A stretch of DNA of 64,000 nucleotides from Pohlia nutans (lineage: Eukaryota; Streptophyta; Bryopsida; Bryales; Mniaceae), in the NCBI GenBank assembly GCA_022496805.1, contig CM040106.1, positions 4,402,001 to 4,466,000 on the forward strand. Direction: 5' to 3'. The notes beneath the pieces are model-generated. The model did not search any database. It was not told where the DNA came from and saw nothing but the letters and a program-made list of their open reading frames with translations. Positions 20,275 to 30,805 of this stretch are shown one piece after another. A program made the position numbers and the translations under genes. Within the stretch, counting starts at the first letter, position 1. Each line of letters begins with the position of its first letter.

Positions 20275-21178
20275 ATATGTAGCATTAAATTGCGCTGGAC
20301 AATGGAATTTAATTGTTTTATATTCATTACAAAGGTGGAAGCATGTGAATCAGCTGAAGAAGCAAAAATTACATTGATAATAAAGTAGTAACACCTAAAA
20401 TTGCCACTTCAACTGCTATGCGTACTTGCTATTGTGAAAATTGTCAAATTTCTTAATGTTATTGTGAACAAGTTGAAGAGATTCGAACGCACCAACGAAT
20501 GCGTGATCTGGATTTTGAATACAAATTTTTTAAAGGATCAAACTTTCATTGGTAGATGATCTATGATTGCCATCTAGTCCAGCAATAGATGGTCAAAAAG
20601 TACAATCTAGAACTGGACAGGAAACGATTTTGGGTCAGGTGCGATTTTGGGTGTTCCCACCTTACTTCAAACGTGGGCTTACTAAAATGGGGTCATAAAT
20701 TGAAGTAACAGTAATTCTTTAATAAATCACCATTTCTAGAGTATCTCATTTCAAATGCATTTTAACAAATTTAACTGAAAAAATATGAATACATTGTTTG
20801 CAATCAATTTTATATGGAATTTCTAGTTATAACTTTGAAATTTTATAATGTAATGTACGTGATGGCATTGTTGAATCTAACCACACAGATGAAACTCAAA
20901 CTTCACCCTGGGTCGTTCCAAGGCTACCCATTGATCATTATTTCTTTCTAACCATTTCTTATTCCCAAAAACATTTTACTTACTACAATCATTTATAGAA
21001 AATACAAAAGTTTCTATAGATTGATACACTATACATGCTATGTTCTATAACTGTATTGTTGACGTACTCAATGTTTATCCCATAGTCATATGATTGGAGC
21101 ATCAGTACAACTTGTTTTTATATAGAAAGGTCAAGACGATTCCCCTGAAAAAATTTGTACACTCTACCGTTTGACTAA
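20275..21178. other. No gene seen
   Basis: AT-rich sequence between the piggyBac transposase relic and a small foldback element. I see no exon that would link the transposase to the acidic block further upstream on the minus strand. Confidence 0.4.
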
Positions 21179-21541
21179 GGGCCGCTTCACACTATGGCCA
21201 AAGGTCAAGAGGCTGTCGATTTCCACCGATTAAATTGCAAGAAACCATGGGTTTGGCCTATCGACCCTTCACACCAGAGGCCAAAGTCCAACAGCTGTCG
21301 CTCTCCAAAATGCCTACGTGGCAGTACTTTTTGACCAAGGCGACGGCATCTCGAAAGGAAGTTTGGGTCGGACGGGAATAGAAACCCAAACTATGATCGA
21401 GAGGTCGTCGATTTCTTTTCATAAATAATGAAAGCTTTATTCTATTGTCTATTTTTAGTAGATTTATTTGGACTCTCAACAAAGTTTGGACTCTCAATCC
21501 CACGACCTCTTGACTTGGACGGCCATAGTGTGAAGCGGCCC
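21179..21541. mobile_element. Small foldback element (MITE), about 360 bp
   Basis: GGGCCGCTTCACACTATGGC begins a 21-bp perfect terminal inverted repeat (21179-21199 with 21521-21541). Partial complementarity continues inward around the block GTCAAGAGG. The length and the lack of coding capacity fit a MITE. No clear target duplication is visible, so the superfamily is not assigned. A long minus-strand open frame (21929-21258) runs through it and is probably fortuitous in that part. Confidence 0.65.
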
Positions 21542-22479
21542 AAAGTGCTTGACACGGGGGAGAAGAAATTACCGGCTTTGTTGAAGGTCCAAGAATTGGA
21601 ATCTGAGGATGGACACCTGTTTCCTCAGCTTCTACTTCTGCACGCTTCGCAATGCTCCAATATCTTCTTTTTCTGAGCTCTGTCCAACTGGGACGCATAT
21701 GAATTAGTTTCATCACAAATAGAACATAGCGTCGCCGGCGTCCAAAATCTTTGGAATAACAATAAAAAAGATGGCATTTTTCGACAAGGAAAAGTAAGTC
21801 CAAGTTCTGGTCTACTGAATTGCATGCTTTCATGGGCATATACAAATGAATCTTGTCTCCATTCCGTATCTGCATACAATAGTTTGAATCTTTCTGTTGC
21901 AGTAAGGGTAGAGATGGTATTCCCAGCATCTTTGTGACTTCAACCCCTTACCCGTGCACTTTCACTGCGGCCCCTTCCCCGTCCACTTTGACTTCAGAAC
22001 CTTCTTTGTGCACTGGGTCCACTGCACACGGAATCCCAAGAGCCACGGCCACGAGATGCAGGCGCATGATATTCTGGGAGGAGTGGAGCTGCAGTCAATC
22101 AAGAATCACGGTCATTGCGGGTTGTTTGTATGTTTTTTTCTCTTTTGGTGTAGTAAACGGCTCCCTTTATTTGTGTCAAAAATAAATAAAATAAAAAATC
22201 AGCAATCAAAAATCACAGGGGTACAACAATCACGAGAGTACAACAATGACGGGAATGATTTTGGGAACCACTACCAACACCTGCATCATGGCCAATCTTT
22301 GCATGTTCCATATTCTCTTCCACATTTAGATCGTGGCAAATCTCCTTGTTCCACATTCTCTTCAACATTCAGATCGTGGCCACCCTCCCAATCTGGGACA
22401 GGCAAAGCTGCAGTTGTGGGTGGATCTCGGAGGTCTGCACTAGACGGTTGCTCATTATGTTGGCATGAATTCTAGCCAC

Positions 22480-23060
22480 GTCCTCGTCGGCGTGAGTGGA
22501 AAGCTGATCCTTTGCTAATACGAGAAATATTCGGCAATAACAATAAGCCTTTGCCTATGTGCTGGTCAACATTGGCATCAGGATCCGTTGATGGCGTAAA
22601 GCAACTAGCATTGCTATTGTAGCTGCCTCTGCTGCTCTTTGATAGAAGCCCACGACCACTCCTTAGCCTTCCTGTTCTTCTACCACTTGCTGCAACGCCG
22701 CGTGTTGTACATCCATGCACATGGAAGGTACTCCATCTTCAGATCCAGAACCCCAAGTGCATGGTCCAAGTTGCTCACTGTCATGCACTGGAGTGCGGTT
22801 CTCTGATTCAAGCAAGAGTAGACGCTGCATGGTCAATGATGAAGTGCATTGTGGAAGCTCTAACATTTACAGATGATCGGGGTCCTCATACTCGTCGCAC
22901 TGTTCTCGACCTTCAGTGGAGAACATGTCATCTAGGGTGTCAAATTGACTTTTCGAGGTCATGCTGGCTGATGAGGAGTGCTTATCTTCCGAGATATCTC
23001 CAAATCCATCATCGTCGATATACATGGGAAACCTGTCTGTGCAACACAGACTTCTAGCAA
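22480..23060 (-). pseudogene. Acidic low-complexity coding relic, possible piggyBac N-terminus
   Basis: On the minus strand from about 23050 a frame without ATG in the first codons reads an acidic segment (MYIDDDGFGDISEDK, then a Ser-rich run and DEYEDPDHL). It meets a TAA, continues in frame from 22866 and stops again near 22666. A following frame carries a basic SRRRGRG tail near 22475. Acidic, disordered N-termini are usual in piggyBac transposases, and this lies upstream of the transposase on the same strand. The link is inference only. A further minus-strand frame at 23635-23183, rich in Ser, Thr, Gln and Lys, may belong to the same gene. Confidence 0.3.
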
Positions 23061-24607
23061 TCCAGAAGGGAGATGTATGATGTAGTTTTCACCAAAATCT
23101 ATTTCATAAGTAAGCAGCATGTTTTCCGGATTTATGTACGATCTTATAGATCAACCATATACCCATATGTCATGAATACTAACTAGTGCATCAATAGACA
23201 ATGCAAATCTAGGGACTCTAACAAGAATGGTTGATGACTCGATGGACATACTTCGGGCCTTGTGGATGTATAATGAACCTGTAGTGACAGTATCCCGAAA
23301 TCAGACTTCTGCTTGGCAATGTCATTGTTGGCTTCAAAGGTGGCACTAGATAACAACGACGATGTTGTGTGTTGCGTTGCAGACTCCGATGCCTGCAGAT
23401 CTTGCTTGCTATTGGCTTCCATCTCTTGCGTGTCCAAGGCCTTCAATTTCTTCTGTCGAGACGGTTGCTGTCGTCGTTGGCATTGGCTTGGGATTGGCGT
23501 CGTTGGAGCTAGACTTATTGATGTGCTCCGTGGATGACGTAGGTGCCGCGCTGCGATCTTCAAGTTTTTCCTTCTCATCATGCGGATTCTTTTGGAGACC
23601 CGACTAAAAAAGCAATGAATGTGCCCTTCTAGCAATTTTTGTTTCTACACTAACAATCTTGCAGCATCATGATACAAAAACTAGCTCAATCTTTTAGGAC
23701 TCACTGTTTTGAAAACATTTTGGTATCGCTAAATGCAACAACATTGTTCTTTCTAAAACCTATAGAAGCTTTGCTATCTAGCTATGTCGATATCTCTTAC
23801 ATGTTGCCTACTCTTTGACAACCACCCTGTCAACGCTCGGTAGCCCTTTCTCACACAATGATGTCATCTTTCAATGTGCAAATGCTACTGTTCTGCATCG
23901 TAGTTATAGATCTGCAGAAAATGCAAGCAAATTGAAGGCAAAAAATAGAAGTGAATTTTTTTTACAGCCATGTTGCTTGTGGCTGTGTTGATGAGAGTTT
24001 GTTTGTGTAGCCGTCATTTTCACTAAAATTTGAACATAATATGTCAAGTTGAGTCGCCTTGAATAATTGCCACTAGGCCCGCCACAACGGAATGTATTTT
24101 TTGCACAGTGTTGCTAACCTTATCCGCTACCTCTTTTCTCATTGGTTGTACGCATGCTGTCAGTGTCCATGTTGGAGGCTACCCAGCGTTGGAATTTTCG
24201 TCGGTCAGGTTTTGTAACTAACGAGCACAACCTTGCAAAAAAGCAAATTACAACCTTCGAGCCCTGCCCTGCACAGGTTGCAGTTCACTACCCGACTCTG
24301 AAATTCACAGTGGGCTTCCAAAAAAATTTGCTCATTTTTGACACCTGCGTGCTCAAATCGCTTAAACAAATTTTCAAAGACAAACACTTCTACATTGTCT
24401 AGTGTTAAAAATCTTACTATTTGGGGAAAGTAATGATGTTAATACCCACTATCACATACTCATCATATTTTTACATGAAATGAAAGTAAAGTTTATGTAT
24501 TTGCCAAAAAAAAATGGATGACTTTCATCCATGTTGTTATGAGAACACGGGGTGCCATACAATCTGTTCGTCGTCCAGTTTCTGGACGCTGGACGTTTAG
24601 GGGTTAA

Positions 24608-25604
24608 GTCTTCTTTTCAACTCAACCATTATTGACGGGCTGCGTTAGGAAATTCAAGTGTGCCCATTTTTAACTCAACTGCCTGTGCGTGGCAGGCCTA
24701 ACTTATGTTTATGTCGTGTGATTTCTTGTGCATTCTACGTGCATCGATTACGTCTCCCATCTATGACCTGCAACTACGTGATCGCCGTTTGTAGGTGCTG
24801 TCAGGAACCCTTATTCACTGGTGTCTCGCGTCCAATATGTTTTATCATAAATTGGGCAAAAGGCGCCATGAAATTGCTCCCTCTATGTGATCATCAATAC
24901 TGTATTAACTCAGTTAGGGTTTGACATGGTCAACTGTTGTTTTGACGTTGTTATGCTTGTGGCGCCACAGGAACCCATGAAGCATCTCGGCAGATCTGAG
25001 GAACCTTCTTCCGAACTGTGTCGTGTTTTTGAGGCGAGCTATTTCATATTCTAGGGTATGTGCAAGTTTCGAAATGTGTGTCACAAGTATGAATTGGCTG
25101 AGGCTGTATCATTAAATATAGTCTCACAGGACAGAGGTGTAGGTTTTCGCTGTGCCTCCTGATTACAGATTAAATTTATTTGCCAGAATGCAGCGTGGGG
25201 GTCGAACGCTGGATTCTGAAAATTGTGCTTTCTGTGCTCCAAGTTTTCTTAGTCTATACGACTATCAGTTTGGGATGAGCTGAGAGATAGATGATCTGAA
25301 CTTGGAAATTTCTAGAAAGGACTTAGACCTAGACAGTTAGTACTCTTACTGTTACCTGGCAATTGTTTAGTGTAAATTTAGATGTACAAACGGTCATTCT
25401 GTGTGTGCTGAGTGAAGAATTTTCATGGGCCTCTGGTTCGAAACCACCTCAAGGTGATGTTCGCGGATCTGTCAGTGACAGTTAATCACTTCATTTCTTT
25501 GGGAAAATATGAAAACGTGGAGTGCTAGTACCTTGTCAAATTATTTTCATCACGAGGAGATATGTGGTCCGAGGAAGGAACAGCATGAAGATCTGGTGGT
25601 GAGG
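24608..25604. other. Probable upstream region of the membrane protein gene
   Basis: No convincing exon was found. The region lies directly 5' of the signal-peptide exon and would contain its promoter and 5' untranslated region. Confidence 0.35.
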
Positions 25605-28598
25605 ATGGTCGTGCTTCTACTGGTGTCAAGCCTGTGTTGCCCTCTCCATGCCCAAGGTAGCGTTGGACACATACCTCAGGTTTGTTAGCTTTTTTCAATT
25701 TTGAGTGCTTCACAAACAAGAATTACTGGGGTCCCTGGAGCCAATCAAGGAAATAAGTGATTTGCAGGATTATTCACAGATGATGATGTATAAGAAGTCT
25801 TATGTTTGATTTGTCGCTAATTGTTGAACTTGAGGGGTCTTTGGGCAGACAAGAATGACTACATATCCTCAGAAACAAATATTACTACTATCGATACCAA
25901 GGTTGTCATCGGTGCGCCATATGCTGTTGTTTCGAAATCGACGGATGTATTTTCCACTGGCATCCCCATTCGCCCTGTCTACATCCAAGCGCCGTCTGGT
26001 AATTCATCGTCATGCATAGAGTTAGGACCGATTCTAAATCACATCAACATTTCAGAATAAAAAAATGCATCCGTATGAGCCTTCGAATTTGTGAAAATCT
26101 ATCTCTTCTTGTGTTCGCTTGGTTAGATGATTCAGGCTTGCTTTTATAATTGTCATGGTTGTTCCTTACAGGCTTGTATGTGTGGTTAAGTATACAATGC
26201 CGCGGAGGTGCTGCTGTACTCAGCGTGCCCGAATATGTTGCAAAAATCTCCTTGGTTCAGACAGACTACACAGGCGTGTGGATTCCGTCAGCAGGTTCTC
26301 AAAACGCCACATCTGGGCTCTGGTTGGTGACTGGTCTGGGTATCAAGCTCAACCAAAATGTTTCCGTCGCTAACGATGCACTTGCAACTCTTGCTTATAT
26401 TAAAGACGCAGACAATGTACATACGTCTTCGCCTGCTTTTCCTTTGATTGTTAAGGAGATTTTGCTGCTTTTTATTCCGTCAGATAGAGCTTTTTCGAGC
26501 TAGTTTCCGCTGCATAGGTGCGAGAATATACTCAGTTTCTAGAAGTGTCTTCGGTTAGTCTTAGTGCATGCTCTTTTGGCTGTGAAGTTTGTTTCTAAAG
26601 GTTATGCCCACAAAAGATTAGAGAGCCGAAGTTTTTGCATAGGAAATGAAATTGTTCCGGAGGAGGGAGGCTGTGCAGCAAACTCCAGCAGTAACGAATT
26701 GTTTTATGCAGTGCACTTAAACTGCCAAGTAATGACCAGAAGTGCTTTGGTAGGTTTGGGGAAGCAGGATATCGCTGGGAAGGCAACGATGACAATTACA
26801 CTGAATTGGAATGTCACTATCGCAGAAAAAATCGATTCCTTCATAATGAAGCGGTCCAAACGGATTATCGTTTGGACATCAACTGCTTGTAATTTTGAAT
26901 TATTGTGCTACATTGTCTGTAATACTGTATACTGTACATTACATATTCTCTTCATTTAGATGTTAAGGATACCACTGTGTTGGATTCTCACAAGCTTTAT
27001 TGGATAGTGTTGCCTCCTTGTAGCTTGAGTAACGCAGTATTCGTTTCATTCTCTTGTGTGAACCAGTGACCAGTGTCTCAACCTTCCGGGCCACCGTGGC
27101 GGCAGTGTGCTTGGTCGGCATATTTGCCTTGTGCTGCCTTGGATGTCTGAACACGGTTGCAATTGCATCTCTACGCAGATGCAGTGTCTCTTTGGCCATG
27201 GAAAGTAAAGATCAGCAGGAGTGTGAGCAGAATAGGGTAAGTAGAATCCACTGATCCTCCAATTTGAAAATTTAGTCCAAGGGTATATTAGTTTGTCTGA
27301 TTTTCGAACATGTGAGGCAATCAAAACTTACTTCATGTTTGTAGGCTCATAAATGGGGACCATCGTCAGATAATTTCTTCGTGTCTGCAAATCTATCTTC
27401 AGGCTGGTAGCGTTGACATATTTGTGGAACTAGAATTGGCCAGGAATTTGAGGCAGAATCAAGAGTATCTAGAGCCTATTAGAATAGATATATCAGATCT
27501 GAGGAATAATATAAAATCATGCAGGTTTATAACCCTCTGTGGATGCCGTGTGCTCCGAGCCAACCAGAATACTACAACATCGAATCCTCTCCGAATCCAA
27601 TGATGTTGCTTCAACGACGGTCAGAGCTAAATAGAAAGTAGGTTGTGCTGCGTGTTTCATGTATGATCTAGGACCATTTTATCGTAGTAGAATGTAGCAT
27701 GTGTGACCGCACGTCTTGGCAACTAAGTATAACGATAAATTGACAGTTTTTTTTTCAAACTTAAATGATACTTCGTTTGACAACTTTGTGGCCATGTTCT
27801 GTAAACTTGTATGCAGGATTTTACGCATGTCAACCCCGTTCAGCCTGATGGACAGGTGCAAACAGTTTATTGACCTCTCAGAGTGATCTTATTTTGCCCT
27901 CATATCCGCAACAAATACATCAGTCACTCTTTTTCACATCGACGATCGTTTCACATTCATAAATTAATATTTGATTCCTCATCGAAATAAATGTTGGATC
28001 AGCTCTTTCCTTCAATTTATGCAGATTGAGCAGAGTGAGACATTTGAAGTCGAGCCAATACGCATGGATCAGATGTCGATGTCCATGTGCAGTTACTCCT
28101 CCACTGCGAGACTCAAGCAGCGATGATGGAAAACCTGCTATCCTACAGTATGCATCCAAGTTACTAGAGCCTTGTTGCACCAGCCATCCTTTAGCTGCAC
28201 GAGTGGATGCCAGTCAATTTCTTGAGATCGGACAATCAGCAATGAATGCTACTGTGTCGAGTGGTTCACAGCTGAGGGCTGACAATACTCATAATTTAAC
28301 GCAGCTTGTACCAAGCATTCCTCAACAGAGTGGTTCATCTTATCGTTGGGATCAATCAGCAGAAACAGTTAGGAATAGTGCATTGAAGAGAGATTTACTG
28401 CTAGGGGAAATTTTAGTGCCTGCGGAGACTTCCCAATATATGGGCTTAAATCCTGACTGGGAACAATCACAGGCAGCAACGATGAATGCTGAGAGGTATC
28501 CAACTGCCATGAATTATCTACAGCAAACAGAGATTTTCCCTGGCAATCGATATTATCGTATTACCCAAGATGCTGGAGCACCGGGTAGTGGCCGCTGA
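25605..28598 (+). CDS. Single-pass type I membrane protein of unknown family, eight exons
   Basis: Not recognised. Proposed exons are 25605-25656, 25849-25998, 26172-26449, 26543-26888, 27067-27236, 27525-27637, 27817-27855 and 28025-28598. All junctions have GT-AG ends and matching phases, giving 574 codons with the stop. The start ATG opens a signal peptide (MVVLLLVSSLCCPLHAQ). An ectodomain follows with several N-glycosylation sequons (NIT, NAT, NVS, NSS, NVT) and few cysteines. The single membrane helix is in exon 5 (AAVCLVGIFALCCLGCLNTV), followed by a basic RRC stop-transfer. The cytoplasmic tail is rich in Ser, Gln, Asn and Pro. The exon 3/4 boundary is the least certain, and exons 7-8 have a second open frame. 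It has no stops or frameshifts, unlike its neighbours, so it may be a living host gene. Confidence 0.55.
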
Positions 28599-30001
28599 AG
28601 TGATGAAAACATCACCGTTTGGTTTGCTTTCGTACAACATAGGCTGGCACAAAGTGTGCGTATAGATTTGAAACTTCCGACCAACTCAGTGGAAACTTTT
28701 ATGCCGGAGAGTTATGTTGTTTTTGGAGCCAACAGCAAAGTCTAATAAGGCTTCATTCTTCTACCGAGTAATTTAAGCTGGGGACCCTGCACTGAACTCT
28801 TGAAACACATTCTCTGGGTTCCGACAGCAATCTTGAAGTGGGAAAGATATGGTCAGTGGGAGTCAGGAAAAGTGGTATGAGAGATCCGATATTTCCTATT
28901 CTGAGTCGCCTTTCCAAGCTGCATTGAAACCAGGCGAGGAGACGGCTTTCCTCGTTCTTCACGCGAGGTTTGATAGTTCCTGAGAAGTTGCCTCCAGCTG
29001 AGAGAGGACGTGACTCTGACAGGACGTGCGAGTGTTTTAGAAGTCCACTTATTGATCTCTGTAAAAGTATGCTTGAGAGCTGTTCTTCACTATCCGTGCA
29101 GCTTGAGAGCTGTTCTCCACTATCCGTTTGTGCAGATTGATCATTGCAATTTACAGCTTAGCAGGAAGGTTTCTCATGTATAGTGTACAAATGCCATCCT
29201 CCCGATTCCTGTCTGTGAAGGTTATTCTTTGTAACTTCATGACTTGCTCAGTTGATAGTAGTTGAGGCAGAAGGAGAAACAAGAGCTGTCTGTTCACCGC
29301 CTGGCACATCCGGCTGACTAGGATTGAGAAGACTTGAATCTAGAGACGATGCAGATGGTGAATGGAGAGATGGACGGAAGTAACCGAACCGAACCGATTG
29401 TAGAAGCTTGAGCTGGTGCAGAAACAGGAGCAAGGGATTGAACTGGAACTAGCGGTTTTGTAGGAGGCAAGGTAGGGAAGTTATGCAGAAACAGGGGTGC
29501 TCCTGGTAGCTTTCACGGGAGACCGAAAAGCAGGAATGCTCGGGCATTCTGGGGCTTGGATTGGGCCCTCGGGGTGAGGTGCGGGGCTTACTCACGGTGG
29601 ATATAGCAATACCGGTAGCGTTGGAATTGGCGATAGTGACTATTAGGGTTTTAGCGGAGATATAGATAGTGCATTTGTTGGTGTTGTTGCAGGTTTCGAC
29701 ATAATTATGGCGAGGCTGTTTGTGCTTGCAGTGCGTTCCCACACCTTTGGCTCCTTTCTCGCAAGAGAAGCAATATTTCCTGTTTGCCTTGATTTCCACT
29801 GGATTGGTACTTTCCTGCCATTGCAGGAGAATGTGAGGCGGCATCTTGAATCAAAATCTATTATATAATATAACGGTCTTCTCTGAATTTATCCAGTGTT
29901 GCATAATATAGGTCATGGTGTAACTTATCACTAGAAAGAGATAACTGCAATTCCTTGTGTTGAAATTGATGTGCATTAAGAGTTCATTAATGTACATCAA
30001 T
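28599..30001. other. Downstream region, no further gene supported
   Basis: Probably the 3' untranslated region of the membrane protein gene, then intergenic DNA. A minus-strand frame at 29844-29449 (131 residues) has no recognisable domain and I do not call it. A short direct repeat, GCTTGAGAGCTGTTCT, occurs twice near 29070-29120. Confidence 0.35.
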
Positions 30002-30805
30002 TTAACCCTTTAGTGCCCAGGGTGGTTCTGGAGAAACCAGAGTTTTTTGGTGGTTTTTCTTAAAAACTCTTTTTATGCTAACTATGGAAACTATTAATAG
30101 TATTTAACCGTATAAATGTAAGCGTAGCTTAATCAAACAAGTGCCAGTTAAACCTTGGTAAGATCCGACCGTTGGATTGGAAGATTATCGTATGTCTTTG
30201 AGCCGTATAATGCACACTCAAAAATGAGATTTTGGAGGATATGCGACTTCAAAGTTAAATAGAATTTGGGTTAAATTTTCAAAAATAAAAGTGAAGAGGT
30301 TCAGCAATGACCTATGTCAACACCTCTCCATTGCAATCTTTCATATCAAGAACTCACACATAATTATTGTGAATTTTACAAGTGATAGTGACTTATCCAT
30401 ATACGGTTTAGGACAAAAATTATACGTTAAAATATGAAAGGAGTTCGTACATTGATCAAGATTGGAGTGGATACACTAATGGATCATGAACAAGAGAACA
30501 CAATCCAAAAATTTAAAACAAGATAACAAACTTCCAAACGTAAGAAATACAACATAGTATATGTGCTGTATTCGTAAGTATTTACTGTATTTTCAAGTAT
30601 TTGCAGTATTTTCATGTTTTGTTCATAGGTATTTTGATAGTTGCACAGCTCCAAATTGAAAAAAAAATTTCCCAGAAGATGACACAAAGAATTTCGCAAC
30701 TCTGAACCTCAAAGTATTAAACTTGAATCTTTACGGATTTTCCGGAATTTCCTTTTCCAATGCCCGAGTGACCATATTGAAGTCTCCTGGGCACTAAAGG
30801 GTTAA
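30002..30805. mobile_element. PiggyBac-like MITE with 16-bp TIRs and TTAA duplication
   Basis: TTAA (30002-30005) precedes CCCTTTAGTGCCCAGG (30006-30021). The exact reverse complement is at 30786-30801, followed by TTAA (30802-30805). This is the classical piggyBac arrangement. The roughly 800-bp interior has no coding region. The transposase that moved it must be in trans; the relic at 18.8-20.3 kb belongs to the right superfamily, though not necessarily to the same family. Confidence 0.85.

Larger units (their letters stand above)
15551..24607 (-). mobile_element. Possible large piggyBac-like element (TTAA plus 11-bp TIR)
   Basis: TTAA followed by CCCCTAAACGT at 15551-15565 is mirrored by ACGTTTAGGGG then TTAA at 24593-24607. 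TTAA target sites and ends starting with CCC are the signature of piggyBac. A decayed piggyBac transposase (18760-20274, minus) and an acidic N-terminal-like coding block (22.5-23.1 kb, minus) lie between these ends. The 9-kb length is large for the family, but it includes a big inverted repeat and a foldback element that may be later insertions. The short TIR could pair by chance, because related TTAA-CCC ends are frequent in this window. Confidence 0.4.

Noticed and set aside
21258..21929. 223-codon minus-strand frame as a gene
   Set aside because: It runs through a foldback element and has no recognisable domain; at most the first 120 codons could be real.
27403..27524. Open segment AGSVDIFVELELARNL between an acceptor-like and a donor-like site
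   Set aside because: Its phase does not fit the following exon at 27525, while exon 5 joins that exon directly in phase; treated as intron.
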